Shown here in pieces: positions 12,290-22,448 of a stretch of 64,000 nt of DNA (its first letter is position 1; each line of letters starts with the position of its first letter). The stretch comes from Chrysemys picta bellii (taxonomy: Eukaryota; Chordata; Testudines; Emydidae): contig NC_088805.1 in NCBI RefSeq assembly GCF_011386835.1, positions 19,092,836 through 19,156,835 on the forward strand, written 5' to 3'. A program made the position numbers and the translations under genes. Under the pieces are notes generated by a model. The model had not been told where the DNA came from and ran no database searches. It was given only the letters and a program-made list of their open reading frames with translations.

Positions 12290-12309
12290 ATGCTGTGACA
12301 CTCTTGCCT
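12290..12309 (+). repeat. 20-bp direct repeat, copy 1
   Basis: The sequence atgctgtgacactcttgcct is repeated without mismatch at 12732-12751, at the 5' part of the CR1 element. The flanks of the two copies do not match. It may be a target-site duplication around the 422-bp segment between the copies, or filler copied during 5' attachment of the CR1. Confidence 0.6.
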
Positions 12310-12731
12310 TTCTGTGGTTTGCCTTAGAAATTACATAGAAATCTCTCCTTCCTTTTGGCATATGAAGTGGTCATCCCCAAGTGCCAGAAGGATCTTATGA
12401 CTTTGTATTCTTTGATAAGTACAAAGCACAGAATGAACTTTGGCATTCGTCGGTCATGATTCTATAGTTAAGATTGCCCCGGGTTTCCACTCTAAAGCTT
12501 ATTCTCACCTAACTTTTTGCAGTAATAATATTCCCATCTAAAAATTTATGTAGATCATGGATGGGGGAGAGGGGTGGGGAGCAGTCAATTTTTTGGCTGT
12601 TATTTCATCAAACATTTTCAAATGCTTCAAAAGTCTTTAAAAAATGACATGCCCCACCCCTTCTTCAAATTGTAACGGCCTCTTCTGGTTTTCAGCCTCC
12701 TTTCACTGACAAATGCCACAGTTTTAAAACA

Positions 12732-12751
12732 ATGCTGTGACACTCTTGCCT
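12732..12751 (+). repeat. 20-bp direct repeat, copy 2
   Basis: Perfect second copy of the 12290-12309 repeat. In the CR1 reading frame it stays open into the SKKEPPW segment, so here it may be genuine CR1 sequence. Confidence 0.6.
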
Positions 12752-13980
12752 CTAAAAAAGAGCCACCGTGGCTTAACAACCATGTAAAAGAAGCAGTGAG
12801 AGATAAAAAGACTTCCTTTAAAAAGTGGAAGTCAAATCCTAGTGAGGCAAATAGAAAGGAGCATAAACGCTGCCAAATTAAGTGCAAGAATGTAATAAGA
12901 AAAGCCAAAGAGGAGTCTGAAGAATGGCTAGCCAAAAACTCCAAAGGTAATAACAAAATGTTTTTTAAGTACATCAGAACCAGGAAGCCTGCTAAACAAC
13001 CAGTGGGGCCCCTTGATGATCGAGATACAAAAGGAGCGCTTAAAGACGATAAAGTCATTGCAGAGAAACTAAATGGATTCTTTGCTTCAGTCTTCACGGC
13101 TGAGGATGTTAGGGAGATTCCCAAACCTGAGCTGGCTTTTGTAGGTGACAAATCTGAGGAACTGTCATGGATTGAAGTGTCACGAGAGGAGGTTTTGGAA
13201 TTAATTGATAAACGTAACATTAACAAGTCACCGGGACCAGATGGCATTCACCCAAGAGTTCTGAAAGAACTCAAATGTGAAGTTGCGGAACTGTTAACTA
13301 AGGTTTGTAACCTGTCCTTTAAATCAGCTTCTGTACCCAATAACTGGAAGTTAGCTAATGTAACGCCAATATTTAAAAAGGGCTCTAGAGGTGATCCTGG
13401 CAATTACAGACCGGTAAGTCTAACGTCTGTACCGGGCAAATTAGTCGAAACAATAGTTAAGAATAAAATTGTCCGACACATAGAAAAATATAAACTGTTG
13501 AGCAATAGTCAACATGGTTTCTGTAAAGGGAAATCGTGTCTTACTAATCTATTAGAATTCTTTGAAGGGGTCAACAAACATGTGGACAAGGGGGATCCAG
13601 TGGACACAGTGTACTTAGATTTCCAGAAAGCCTTTGACAAGGTCCCTCACCAAAGGCTCTTATGTAAATTAAGCTGCCATGGGATAAAAGGGAAGGTCCT
13701 TTCATGGATTGAGAACTGGTTACAAGACAGGGAACAAAGGGTAGGAATTAATGGTAAATTCTCAGAATGGAGAGGGGTAACTAGTGGTGTTCCCCAAGGG
13801 TCAGTCCTCGGACCAATCCTATTCAACTTATTCATAAATGATCTGGAGAAAGGGGTAAACAGTGAGGCGGCAAAGTTTGCAGATGATATTAAACTGCTAA
13901 AGATAGTTAAGTCCAAAGCAGACTGTGAAGAACTTCAAAAAGATCTCACAAAACTAAGTGATTGGGCAACAAAATGGCAA
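12735..13980 (+). pseudogene. CR1 LINE reverse transcriptase, 5'- and 3'-truncated
   Basis: An uninterrupted frame from the Met codon at 12796 (open upstream of it to about 12735 or earlier) carries the reverse transcriptase of a CR1 non-LTR retrotransposon, the enzyme that copies element RNA at a nicked target. Visible motifs, numbered from that Met: NKSPGPDGIHP near residue 143, ANVTPIFKKG near 186, palm motif A YLDFQKAFD near 273, GVPQGSVLGP near 331 and the catalytic FADD at 361-364. The frame has no internal stop, so the copy is young. The upstream endonuclease is missing. At 13981, after residues KWQ, it fuses to SINE sequence and stops at 14035 within it; the CR1 thumb and 3' tail are absent. 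It cannot act on its own. Confidence 0.92.
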
Positions 13981-14080
13981 ATAGCAACAGAGGGTCCTGT
14001 GGCACCTTTGAGACTAACAGAAGTATTGGGAGCATAAGCTTTCGTGGGTAAGAACCTCACTTCTTCAGATGCAAGTACTT
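13981..14080 (+). mobile_element. SINE body, headless, fused to CR1
   Basis: Begins directly after the CR1 frame with agcaacagagggtcctgtgg and ends with cacttcttcagatgcaagta, the normal 3' end of the family. No head precedes it. The CR1 frame reads through for 18 codons (to GlyAla at 14034) before stopping. Confidence 0.88.
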
Positions 14081-14086
14081 GCAAGT

Positions 14087-14219
14087 ATCAGAGGGGTAGC
14101 CGTGTTAGTCTGAATCTGTAAAAAGCAACAAAGGGTCCTGTGGCACCTTTGAGACTAACAGAAGTATTGGGAGCATAAGCTTTCGTGGGTAAGAACCTCA
14201 CTTCTTCAGATGCAAGTAC
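14087..14219 (+). mobile_element. Full-length SINE (head + body)
   Basis: Starts with gtatcagaggggtagccgtg, continues through 'ctgtaaaaagcaac' into the body and ends with cttcttcagatgcaagta. It sits in tandem with the SINE body at 13981-14080, separated by a short 'cttgcaa' linker. It is the best reference copy in the window for the normal head-body-3' end order. Body sequence nearly identical to the first copy suggests recent origin. Confidence 0.9.
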
Positions 14220-14368
14220 GTCTCCCCTCACAGCCCACCATAAGTTTATGCAACCCTATTTTCACTTTTGAGCTCCTTTTACCTTTTTAAAAGAAAGAAA
14301 AGAAGGAAAATCACAACACATAAACTTTGTTAAACTTTCAGGTGCCCTTAAGGCTCAGTCATTCAGTT
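14220..14368. other. Spacer between SINE and DIRS element
   Basis: Short A-rich unique sequence. It lacks CR1 3' tail features, so the missing CR1 end is not simply displaced here. Confidence 0.5.
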
Positions 14369-14420
14369 AACTGCAAAAAGACAGTTACCTTGTCAGTAAC
14401 TGGTGTTCTTTGAGATGTGT

Positions 14421-14594
14421 TGCTCATGTCTATTCCACAGTAGGTGTGCGTGCTCGCCACGTGCACCAGTGCCGGAAGTTTTTCCCCTAGCAGTACCCGT
14501 ATGGGGGAGCGCTCCCCTCGACTCCTGGAGTGGCGCCTGCCTGGCGTGGTATAAGGGGAGCTGCGCGCTCCCCCCACCCTCAGTTCCTTCTTGT
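14421..14594 (+). repeat. DIRS inverted terminal repeat, right copy
   Basis: From tgctcatgtctattccacag through tttttcccctagcagtaccc to ccctcagttccttcttg this matches the reverse complement of 15759-15930 with scattered mismatches. It contains 'ggcgtggtataagggg', a TATA-like motif, in both copies, which may be the element's promoter. Confidence 0.85.
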
Positions 14595-14630
14595 CAGACA
14601 ACTCCGGCAGCGGGGAAGGAGGGGGGGGAT

Positions 14631-14736
14631 GTGGAATAGACATGAGCAACACATCTCGAAGAACACCAGTTACGGAAAAGGTAACTGTCTTTTCTTCCTC
14701 AAGTGATTGCTCATGTGTATTCCACAGTAGGTGATT
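14631..14736. repeat. DIRS internal complementary region
   Basis: The left half (gaatagacatgagcaacaca to gttac..aaggtaactgtctttt) is the reverse complement of the element's outer right end at about 14370-14438. The right half (aagtgattgctcatgtgtat to cacagtaggtg) is the reverse complement of the outer left end at about 15900-15935. So it joins copies of both termini head to head, as the internal complementary region of DIRS elements does when it templates circle closure. Confidence 0.85.
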
Positions 14737-14768
14737 CCAAGCTGTATCTGCTGGAGGTGGGTAAGAGT

Positions 14769-15815
14769 TCACAAGTTCTCAGGACGGAGTACCGCCCTGC
14801 CGAACCCAGCGTCATCCCTGGTTTGGGAGACTATCGCATAGTGCGAGGTGAACGTGTGAACTGAAGACCATGTAGCGTCCCTACAAATGTTCTGAATAGG
14901 GACGTGGGCCACAAAGGCAGCCGAAGAGGCCTGCGCCCGCGTCGAGTGTGCCCTAACAATAGGCGGTGGGGAAACACCCGCCAACTCGTAACAGGAGCGG
15001 ATGCACAAAGTGATCCAGTTGGACAGCTGCTGAGTGGAAATTGGCTGGCCTCTCGCATGCTCAGCTCAGGCGACAAACAGCTGCGAGGACTTTCTGAATG
15101 GCTTGGTTCACTCGAGGTAGAAAGCCAGAGCCCGCCTCACATTGAGCATGTGGAGGCGGCGTTCCTTATTAGTCGCGTGAGGTTGGGGGCAAAGGACTGG
15201 TAGAAAAATGTCCTGACCCATATGGTAGGTGAAGACCACCTTCGGGAGGAACGCGGGGTGTGGGTGGAGCTGGACCTTGTCCTTATGAAACACCTTATAC
15301 GGCGGCTCGGAGGTCAGAGCCCTGAGCTCCGAGATCCGCCTGGCCGACGCGATAGCAACCAGGAAGTCCACCTTCCATGAGAGGTGAGACCAGGAACACA
15401 TGGCTAGCGGCTCAAATGGGGGCCCCGTAAGCCGAGCCAGCACCAGATTCAGGTCCCACTGCGGGACCAGGGGCTTACAATACGGGTAAAGCCATTCCAA
15501 ACCCTTAAGGAACCATCCGGTCATAGCATGGGAGAACACCGTGTGTCCTTGCACCAGGGGATGGAAAGCTGATATGGCTGCCAAATGCACCTTGACCGAC
15601 GAGGGCGCCAGGCCCTGGGCCCTCAGGCGGAGGAGGTAATTGAGGATAAGCTGAAAACTAAACTGACTACAGGTACTACTGAACGAACAGTTCTGGAGAT
15701 AAGCTGCAGCAAGGCTGGAGCTAAGCAGTTCCAATGCACCTTCACTGGTGGCAAGAAGGAACTGAGGGTGGGGGGAGCATGCAGCTCCCCTTATACCGCG
15801 CCAGGCAGGCGCCAC
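14769..15815 (-). pseudogene. DIRS tyrosine recombinase, broken by stops and a frame change
   Basis: The minus-strand frame 15815-15108 holds the N-terminal and core parts; SARRISELRAL at residues 157-167 of that frame contains the first catalytic arginine. It ends at a TGA, with typical recombinase sequence continuing in the same frame for about 13 codons to a second TGA. The C-terminal part is in another frame at 15008-14769 and shows RAHSTR (the H-x-x-R motif) and TWSSVHTFTSHYA (tryptophan and the nucleophilic tyrosine). All catalytic positions are therefore present but spread over two frames. The first about 20 residues come from the terminal repeat, so the true N-terminus is lost to the internal deletion. 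In an intact element this enzyme inserts the circular cDNA. Here it is inactive. Confidence 0.85.
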
Positions 15816-15930
15816 TCCAGCGGTCGTGGGGGGCGCTCCCCCCTACGGGTACTGCTAGGGGAAAAACTTCTGGCACAGGTGCATGTGGCGAGCACGCACA
15901 CCTACTGTGGAATACACATGAGCAATCACT
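15759..15930 (-). repeat. DIRS inverted terminal repeat, left copy
   Basis: Reverse complement of 14421-14594. Internal landmarks are ggaactgagggtggggggag, ccttataccgcgccaggcag and cacctactgtggaatacaca. The divergence between the copies is modest. Confidence 0.85.
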
Positions 15931-15945
15931 CGAAGAAGAAGAGCT

Positions 15946-16189
15946 AAATACATTTGTTCCATGTTATATACAGTGCACTCCATTTATAAGAATCACTGAT
16001 ATAAGAATCAACCACATATAGTGATCAAAACCACTTGAACAAAATCATTCCTAAACTAACTAAAATACACTGCTTGTAAGAATCAACTGCTTATAAGAAT
16101 CAAATCATCCAGGACTAATGTGATTCTTATAAAAGGAGTACACTTGTATAAAGTAGCAAATATTTAATAATGGGCTCTTCAGTTTAGCA
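15946..16189. other. AT-rich sequence with repeated 'agaatca' motif
   Basis: Between about 15985 and 16130 the string ataagaatca(a/c) recurs five times at irregular spacing ('taagaatcac','taagaatcaa'). It looks like the edge of an old repeat; no family was recognised. Confidence 0.4.
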
Positions 16190-16470
16190 GAAAAAGGTAC
16201 AACTTGATCCAATGACTGGAAGTTGAAGCTAGATAAATTTAGACTGGAAATAAGGTGTACATTTTCAACAGTAGGAGTAATTAACCATGGAAATAATTTA
16301 CCAGCAGTCCTGGTGGATTCTCTATCACTGAGCATTTTTAAATCACATTGGATTTTCTCTAAAATATATGCTCTAGAATTATGTTTGGAAAGTTCTATGG
16401 CCTGTGTTATACAGGAGGTCAGACTATATAATCCCTTCTGGCCTTGGAATCTATGCAAGAATAAAGGATG
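16190..16470 (+). mobile_element. CR1 LINE 3' end
   Basis: Landmarks of the CR1 3' region in order: 'ctagataaatttagactgga', 'tggattctctatcactgagc', 'ttctatggcctgtgttatac', 'aggaggtcagactatataat', 'ttggaatctatgc'. Truncated at the 5' side. Confidence 0.8.
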
Positions 16471-17555
16471 TAAAATTCCTGTGATGCTGCGATAGCCATG
16501 CATGCCTAAACTGAAATTCTGCAAAGAGACAATCATAAAACTGCAACAAACTCCGAGATATGCAACCCTGTTCTCTTCAAGAGCTGTGCTTATAGAACCA
16601 AATGTCACAAGGTAGGCTGCACTACATTTGTACTTTGCATATCTTCCAACATCAGCTTATCAAATCACTACCACTGTCAGGGTGATCTTCAGAAACCACT
16701 GGAAGCCAATGCCTATTGGACAGCTCTTGTGCTACACATTAAGCACACCGTTAAATGTTTTCCTAGACGGAAGCCTAAATTCTCAGTGACAGAACCTTCG
16801 AAGATGCTGTTGCCTCCTACTTTGACCTTCTACTTTTCAGCATGTTTAAAACTTCACTAAAGAATAACTTTATGCAGACTGGTCCTTAGCAAATAATTTC
16901 CCACATGCCCTACTTTTCAACTTATGTTGCTAAGTTTCATGAAATGCGTGAAATAAACAAATAAATAGAAGGTGTTAGTGTCACTTCTGGAGACCTAGGG
17001 TTTCCACATCATGTTTGAAGGTCAAAAGACAACATCACTTTGTTACAGACTCTCATCCTCGTCCTAGCCCTCGTGGATGTTTGTTGACCTCAGAAAGACT
17101 CTCACAACAAAGCTGTGCACAATTGGCAGGTATCTGTTTTGGTGAGGCCCAGGCCTAAGACAGAAGGGGCACCACACCTCGTGATTAAAGTGCATTGGCA
17201 GCACACTATGTGTAGGCACCTGCCTGAACTTGAACTTGGCTCAACACAGTACTGACAAAGCAATAAATCATCAAAAAGCTTAAGAGAAAAAGAAAAGGGA
17301 GATAGAGTCAGAGCAGTAAGCTAATTATTGTCTCTATAAATACACTATTTAGGGAGACTGGATGATTTAGGGGATTTCATCTCCAACTGAGTGGTCAAAA
17401 TCCAGCCTAAGTCAGTAGTGACCAAAAGCCAGTATCATCTAACAGCTGTTTGGAACTCAATATGAAATAGATTAGGTTAGTCCAGTTCCTATAGTGGAAG
17501 GGGTCCATGGCCCCAAACCACCATCATGGTTGAAACTACCACTTGTGGTCTCTCT
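16471..17555. other. Unique non-coding sequence
   Basis: No repeats, RNA genes or exons recognised. Confidence 0.4.
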
Positions 17556-17785
17556 GGCCTGGTCTACACTAGAAAATTAGGTCGGTTTAACTACACCGGT
17601 CAGGAGTGCGAAAAATCCACACCCCTGAGCAAGGTAGTTAAGCTCACTTAAGACCCTGTATAGACAGAGCTAAGCTGATGGAAGAAGTCTTCCATCGACC
17701 TAGCTACTACCTCTCAGGGAAGTGGATTACCTGCGCTGATGGAAGAACTCCTCCCATTGGTGTAGGTAGTGTCTACACTGAGGCC
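17556..17785. mobile_element. Harbinger-like MITE
   Basis: Opens with ggcctggtctacactag and closes with gtgtctacactgaggcct, inverted with a few mismatches. The interior carries 'gatggaagaa' twice near 17678 and 17740. These 'tctacact' termini are shared with other MITEs in the window. It adjoins the next element without a clear spacer. Confidence 0.65.
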
Positions 17786-18095
17786 TAGTCTACACTGGGG
17801 GAGGGGGGGGGAGAAATGATCTAAGATACGCAACTTCAGCTACGAGAATGGCGTAGCTGAAGTCAACGTATCTTAGATTGACTTACCTCCCGTCCTCACA
17901 GCGCGGGATCGACAGCCGCGGTTCCCCCGTTGACTCCGCTTCCGCCTCTCGCCCTGATGGAGGTTCCGGAGTCGATGGGGAGTGCGTTCGGGGATCGATT
18001 TATCACGTCTAGACGAGACGCGATAAATCGATCCCCGATAGACCGATCGCTACCCGCCGATCCAGCGGGTAATGTAGACGTACCCTATAGCACTA
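17786..18095. mobile_element. CpG-rich palindromic MITE with two hairpins
   Basis: Bounded by 'tagtctacactggggg' and 'taatgtagacgtacccta'. Two internal stem-loops are visible: gatctaagatacgcaacttc pairs with gaagtcaacgtatcttagat (17818-17880), and ggggatcgatttatc pairs with gataaatcgatcccc (17991-18040). The CpG richness contrasts with the flanks. It has no coding capacity and was probably moved by a Harbinger-type transposase. Confidence 0.7.
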
Positions 18096-18264
18096 CAGTG
18101 GTGCTGCTGCAGCGGCACAACTGTGTTTTAGGTGTACACAAGCTATAGATTGAATAGACCAAAAAGATTGAATTATCTTTTCACACTTAAGCCCCTGTCT
18201 ACACGACACTGTGGCTATCATTTTGACTGCTGTGTCACTTAGACTTGCACTGAGATGGGATTAG

Positions 18265-18345
18265 TAGATTCATCGGTTTTAAAGACAGAAGAGACTAATA
18301 TGACCATATAGTCTGGCCTCCTGCATAACACAGGCCAGAAAATTT
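18265..18345 (-). mobile_element. CR1 3' fragment
   Basis: The string 'accatatagtctggcctcct' followed by 'gcataacacaggccagaaaa' matches the antisense of CR1 3' ends. Short and diverged. Confidence 0.55.
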
Positions 18346-21300
18346 TACCTAATGCTGCCTGCATTAGGTAAAATAGACCAATAACTTGTGGTTGAACTAT
18401 GGCCTATCTTTTAGAAAGACACCCAAGTGATAGATAAATGACTCAGTGGCTAAAGCGGTGGCAACAGCTGGAGGTTTCTACTCATATGAGCTGAATCTAC
18501 CCCTACTGTGGATTAAGTGGGGCAAGCAACGGAGGGAATTTTTTAGAAAATTTCCCTCCTTTAAATAGGGCCCAAACAGTAACCAACTTGAAACAAGTTT
18601 GAAGTAAATCTGAGAGGTAGTGGGAGAGTGTTGATATCCTATGTTGTACTGGTTCTGTAAATGTGGGACTTTCCAGGCTACCAACCGACCACCTTGCAAC
18701 AGCTCTAAATGTAATTTAAAAATTATACATACAAACTAATCAAGTAATTTCAACTTCTTGTTTAATAATTCTGTATCTCACAAGCATTAATAGAAATTCT
18801 TGCTGAGACTTATTCAAAATAACCCAGTTGTGCCACTTGATATAAATTCTAATTAACCAAACCCAGAAAAGTCTTATTTTATTTTAAAATAATTCTTAAA
18901 CATTTCTTTAAAGCTGATATATTTTTGCCTATTAGTCATGCCAAGATATTTCACAGATTTGTAACATAAATGTTAACCTTTCTAAACATGGGAGTTCAGT
19001 TCAAATGTCTTTGAAAGCAGATTATTTTTTTAAATAATTTTGGAATGTTAATATCCATTAGTATCCAAATCTAATGTGATTTCTAGTAGTTATGGGTATT
19101 TGTGGCTTTTGAAGATTCAAGGTGGTCTCTCTATTTACAACTGAGTAGAGTATAATATCAAAAAAATTGAAAAAGGCACTGTAGAAAACTAAAAAAGTCT
19201 TCCCTGTGCTTTAAGGGGAAAAAGCTTTAAGGGAAACTTGCTTGCTTAATACAGATCTGGTAAACTCACACAGCCATAATGAGTATAAAAATCCATTACA
19301 GATAGATTGCATTACTAAAAGGTGCAGAACTGCCTTATTTAGATGCCTAATTTTGCTCTGTGCGATACACAACTTTGCCTGACGTAGATAAGTGAACTCT
19401 GTAAAAAGCAAGTGAACCATCAAAACTGCACTCTAAATTTTATAAACAGACATACAAACGAAACAAACATTTGCTATCTGAGGATAAATTTTTCAATTCA
19501 GAATCTGAAAATACGCTATAATTAATTGTTTAAAAACGAAAAGGAAAGCAAAGATTTTCAATTAATTTTAATTTACATTTTCCTTAGTTTAAACACTAAG
19601 GCTCCCATCCTGCAATTGAAAAAGCCAGTGAAGTACCATGTGGGTGAAGCTCCGTTTTCAAATTTGGCTCCATCCGCATGAATCCAAATGCAAGATGTTG
19701 CCTTTAAATGGACTATTTTGGACAGCAAGCAACAACTACTTCATTTATCTTATGGACCAGATGAGAGGCTAGATTTCTTTTCCAATCTCTTCCAATCCTG
19801 CATAGATTTAAACGTACATAAGCTTTACTCATATGAGTAGACCCACCGACTTCACTGCAACTATTCAAGTCAGCAAATGTACACAGGTTCTTAGTCTTTG
19901 CTGGAATTGGTCTCTAATCTCTTGTTTCTACAAAGAAACAAGCCCAGCGCGCTATGTATGTTAACCTTTGAATCAAACCTGCTAATAGAGCTAAAAGAAT
20001 GCTCTACAGCGTGCGAGAAATAATTATCATTATCGGTGTATAATTTGGACTACTGATCAATATAGAATGACCTGGAAAATGGAGAGTGTAAAAACAAGCT
20101 CAAGCGCTGGAAAATGGAAGGTGTGCAACAAGCCCAAACAGATTTTCCTCCGACTCCCACCCATTCTCAAAGGAAATCAATGGCCAGCTCCAGTGAAAAG
20201 CCAAGCTACAATATTTATTAAGTGCATGGGGTTTTTCTTTAACAATTTAAAGAAACGTACATTCATGTACACATAAAGAAACAGGAACTCTCAGGCTGCT
20301 GAATGTGCAAGAGTGACACAAAGAAAGAAGCAACTATAGCAAAAACAATTCTGCCTGGGGAAATACATGAAAAACAAAACCAATGTCATCTCTTCCTGCT
20401 CCACCCTCCTACAAAAGTAGATTTCAATAGATCAGTTTAGTTTCTGTGGTAACACACTTCAGTATCCTTATGCTCCCCACTGTAAAAGAAAGGCCTTGGG
20501 TCAAAAGAGAAAGACTGATTTCTGTTGAGAGGAGGTTTAGATGAATAATTAAGTAATAGGAGAAACTTCAAGTTGACCCACAGGATTCTCAGGGACCTAT
20601 AGAGAAAAGGCTGTTCTGGGATGATGGGAGGGATTCCAGAAGTACTCTCAAAAGAACTAGCAAACTAAGATGGTGTAAGTCACCAACCAGTTTCCACACA
20701 AACTTTGCCTAAGGAATGTCAACTGCAGAGGAATAAAAAAAAAAAAAAAAAAAAAGCAGCTCTCCACAGTTTTACCTCCCACGCAGCTGTTGTCAATGGG
20801 ACAAAAGCCCTTGTCAAAATACAAAGTTAAAGAAATGTAAAGAATGGCAACTGTTGACAGCTATGGGGGCTCATTGAAAGACAAAAGCTTCAATTACCTG
20901 GATATTCCTAGAGGCCTGTTAACACTCCTGGTCTATAAGCAAAACTGTAAACAGCCCATTGTACTGTGTTCATACAGGCTTGTAAAGGGATTATATGCTG
21001 AGTTTTGCCAATTGCCTCTTAATTCCACCAAGAATGTTTGCAAAGCAGACCCTAATTGCCCCAGAGTTTGTAAACAGTTTCCTCCAACACAAGCTTGAGT
21101 CAGAACCCTTCCTGCCAGGGAAAGTTAACAAAAAAGAAAAATACAGTGGAACTGGCTCAATCGGCCACATAGAGGCCATAAGTGCTTCCCATCCTCCTGC
21201 CCTAAATGAGGCTGAAGTGAACTTTCTAGTAGGAGGAGAGAGGCAAACAAACGGATTGCAGTCAGGGCACAGAAGAACTGCTGGGAGGAGACTGCAAAAC

Positions 21301-21589
21301 CAGCTGTTAAATCGACAGGGAAAGAGGACTTGATCACAAGCTCATTGACTGCTATGGTGCAAGATCAGATTCAGGATGAGGCAGAGGTTGCTACGGAGGG
21401 TAAAAGTGGTGGTTTTCTACCTTCAACACATGTAATCCCAGAATTCCCTATGCATTATTATCTGCCCCCACTATCTTGCCTCCTGTCTGAGCAATCAGAG
21501 ACAAGACAACTCTAGAGAGTGCAGGCTCACAGCCCTCCTCTTCTGTGGCTGTTGTGCAAGTGGTGGTGGTTTCAGGCAGGGATTAGTTT
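18346..21589. other. Long AT-rich non-coding stretch
   Basis: No exon was recognised. A 21-base A-run lies at 20735-20755 and could be the tail of an unrecognised retrocopy, though no gene similarity was seen upstream. Diverged 'ccatcctgcaattgaa' repeats lie near 19600 and 19800. Sequence from about 20590 to 21590 becomes less AT-rich and may belong to the LTR-like element that follows, but its boundary cannot be set. Confidence 0.35.
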
Positions 21590-22322
21590 CAGTATGCCAT
21601 CCCCTATGCTTCCTGCCTCACAGTTCAAGACCTGGAGTTAGGGTTGGCTGAGGCTATGAGCCCAGCGAGAGGTGAATATGGCGGCTCCTGTGATGGGAGA
21701 GGGCATAAAAGGACAAGGTGGGCTGGGTCCTTGTGAGATTTCCAACCTCAACAGGACTTCCAGGGAATACTGGGAGTCTGGAGGGACTTGGCATGAGATT
21801 TGGAGCTCTAAAGGGAGCTCTGTACTCAGAGCCACTTCCTGTTTCCCAGTGGAGACAGCCAAACTGATGCTCGCAGGTGCCCAGTGCACAAATTTGCTGA
21901 TTTAGGCTCCAAAAAAAGGGGGTAACAATGGGAATCCTGAGGGCATCTTCTTATGAGATGGGGGAAACATGGCTAGCCCCCTGGGGCAAATGTGAACCAG
22001 GGGACAGGATATTATCCCAGAATTGTGGAGTGACTGATGACATTGCTAGCAGGGTTGGGGGTCAAGGTTCCCTCTTGCCCCCTCTTGCCTCAACTCCCGT
22101 AAAGGGGAGGATGGTTAGCAGACAGGTAGAGGCACCCAGAGACCTTCCTAGCATTGTGATTGGCTTCTGCTGTGGTGGGAGCAGCCAAAGAATTGGCAAA
22201 GGCTCAATGGGATGCAAGTGACTGGTCTGAACTGTCCCGTGACGGGAACCTTGGATGTAATTTGACTAATAAAGTTGCGGCCTGGTTAAAACCCATACCA
22301 CGTGCATCCTTGCCTTCTTCCA
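21590..22322 (+). mobile_element. Solo LTR-like sequence (5' edge uncertain)
   Basis: Features in LTR order: a TATA-like 'gggcataaaagg' at about 21702, a long GC-moderate stretch, a polyadenylation signal in 'gactaataaagttgcggcct' at about 22264, then a short end 'cttgccttcttcca' at 22322. The 3' part agrees with a recalled class of reptile LTRs (Gypsy or ERV type, not resolvable). No internal gag or pol region adjoins it, so it would be a solo LTR. The 5' end and target duplication were not located. Confidence 0.5.
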
Positions 22323-22448
22323 TGCGGTGAACACACCAAAGTTGGATATGTCCATGATTTAAAGATGGACAAGTAGTTACTTCAGTGGTGAAACATTCCA
22401 GTTTAATATTTGGCCTGTACAGATCAGCTTGATAGAAGAGAAAAAGTA

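Larger units (their letters stand above)
14369..15945 (-). mobile_element. Internally deleted DIRS-type retrotransposon
   Basis: Read on the minus strand, the unit has an inverted terminal repeat, a tyrosine-recombinase remnant, an internal complementary region and the second inverted terminal repeat. That is the layout of DIRS elements, which integrate as circles through a tyrosine recombinase and leave no target duplication. None was seen here. The gag and reverse transcriptase/RNase H/methyltransferase genes that should lie between the left terminus and the recombinase are missing, so the element is about a quarter of the usual size. G+C is high relative to its AT-rich surroundings. Confidence 0.85.

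Noticed and set aside
12627..13247. 206-residue minus-strand open frame
   Set aside because: It is the antisense of the open CR1 frame; the codon pattern of the sense strand keeps the other strand open.
14359..14772. 137-residue minus-strand frame and its plus-strand partner
   Set aside because: Translation of the DIRS terminal repeat and internal complementary region, which are non-coding.
17930..18148. 72-residue plus-strand frame
   Set aside because: It is a translation of the palindromic MITE at 17786-18095.
20735..20755. Processed pseudogene tail at the 21-base A-run
   Set aside because: No recognisable coding or mRNA-like sequence precedes it and no flanking duplication was seen.
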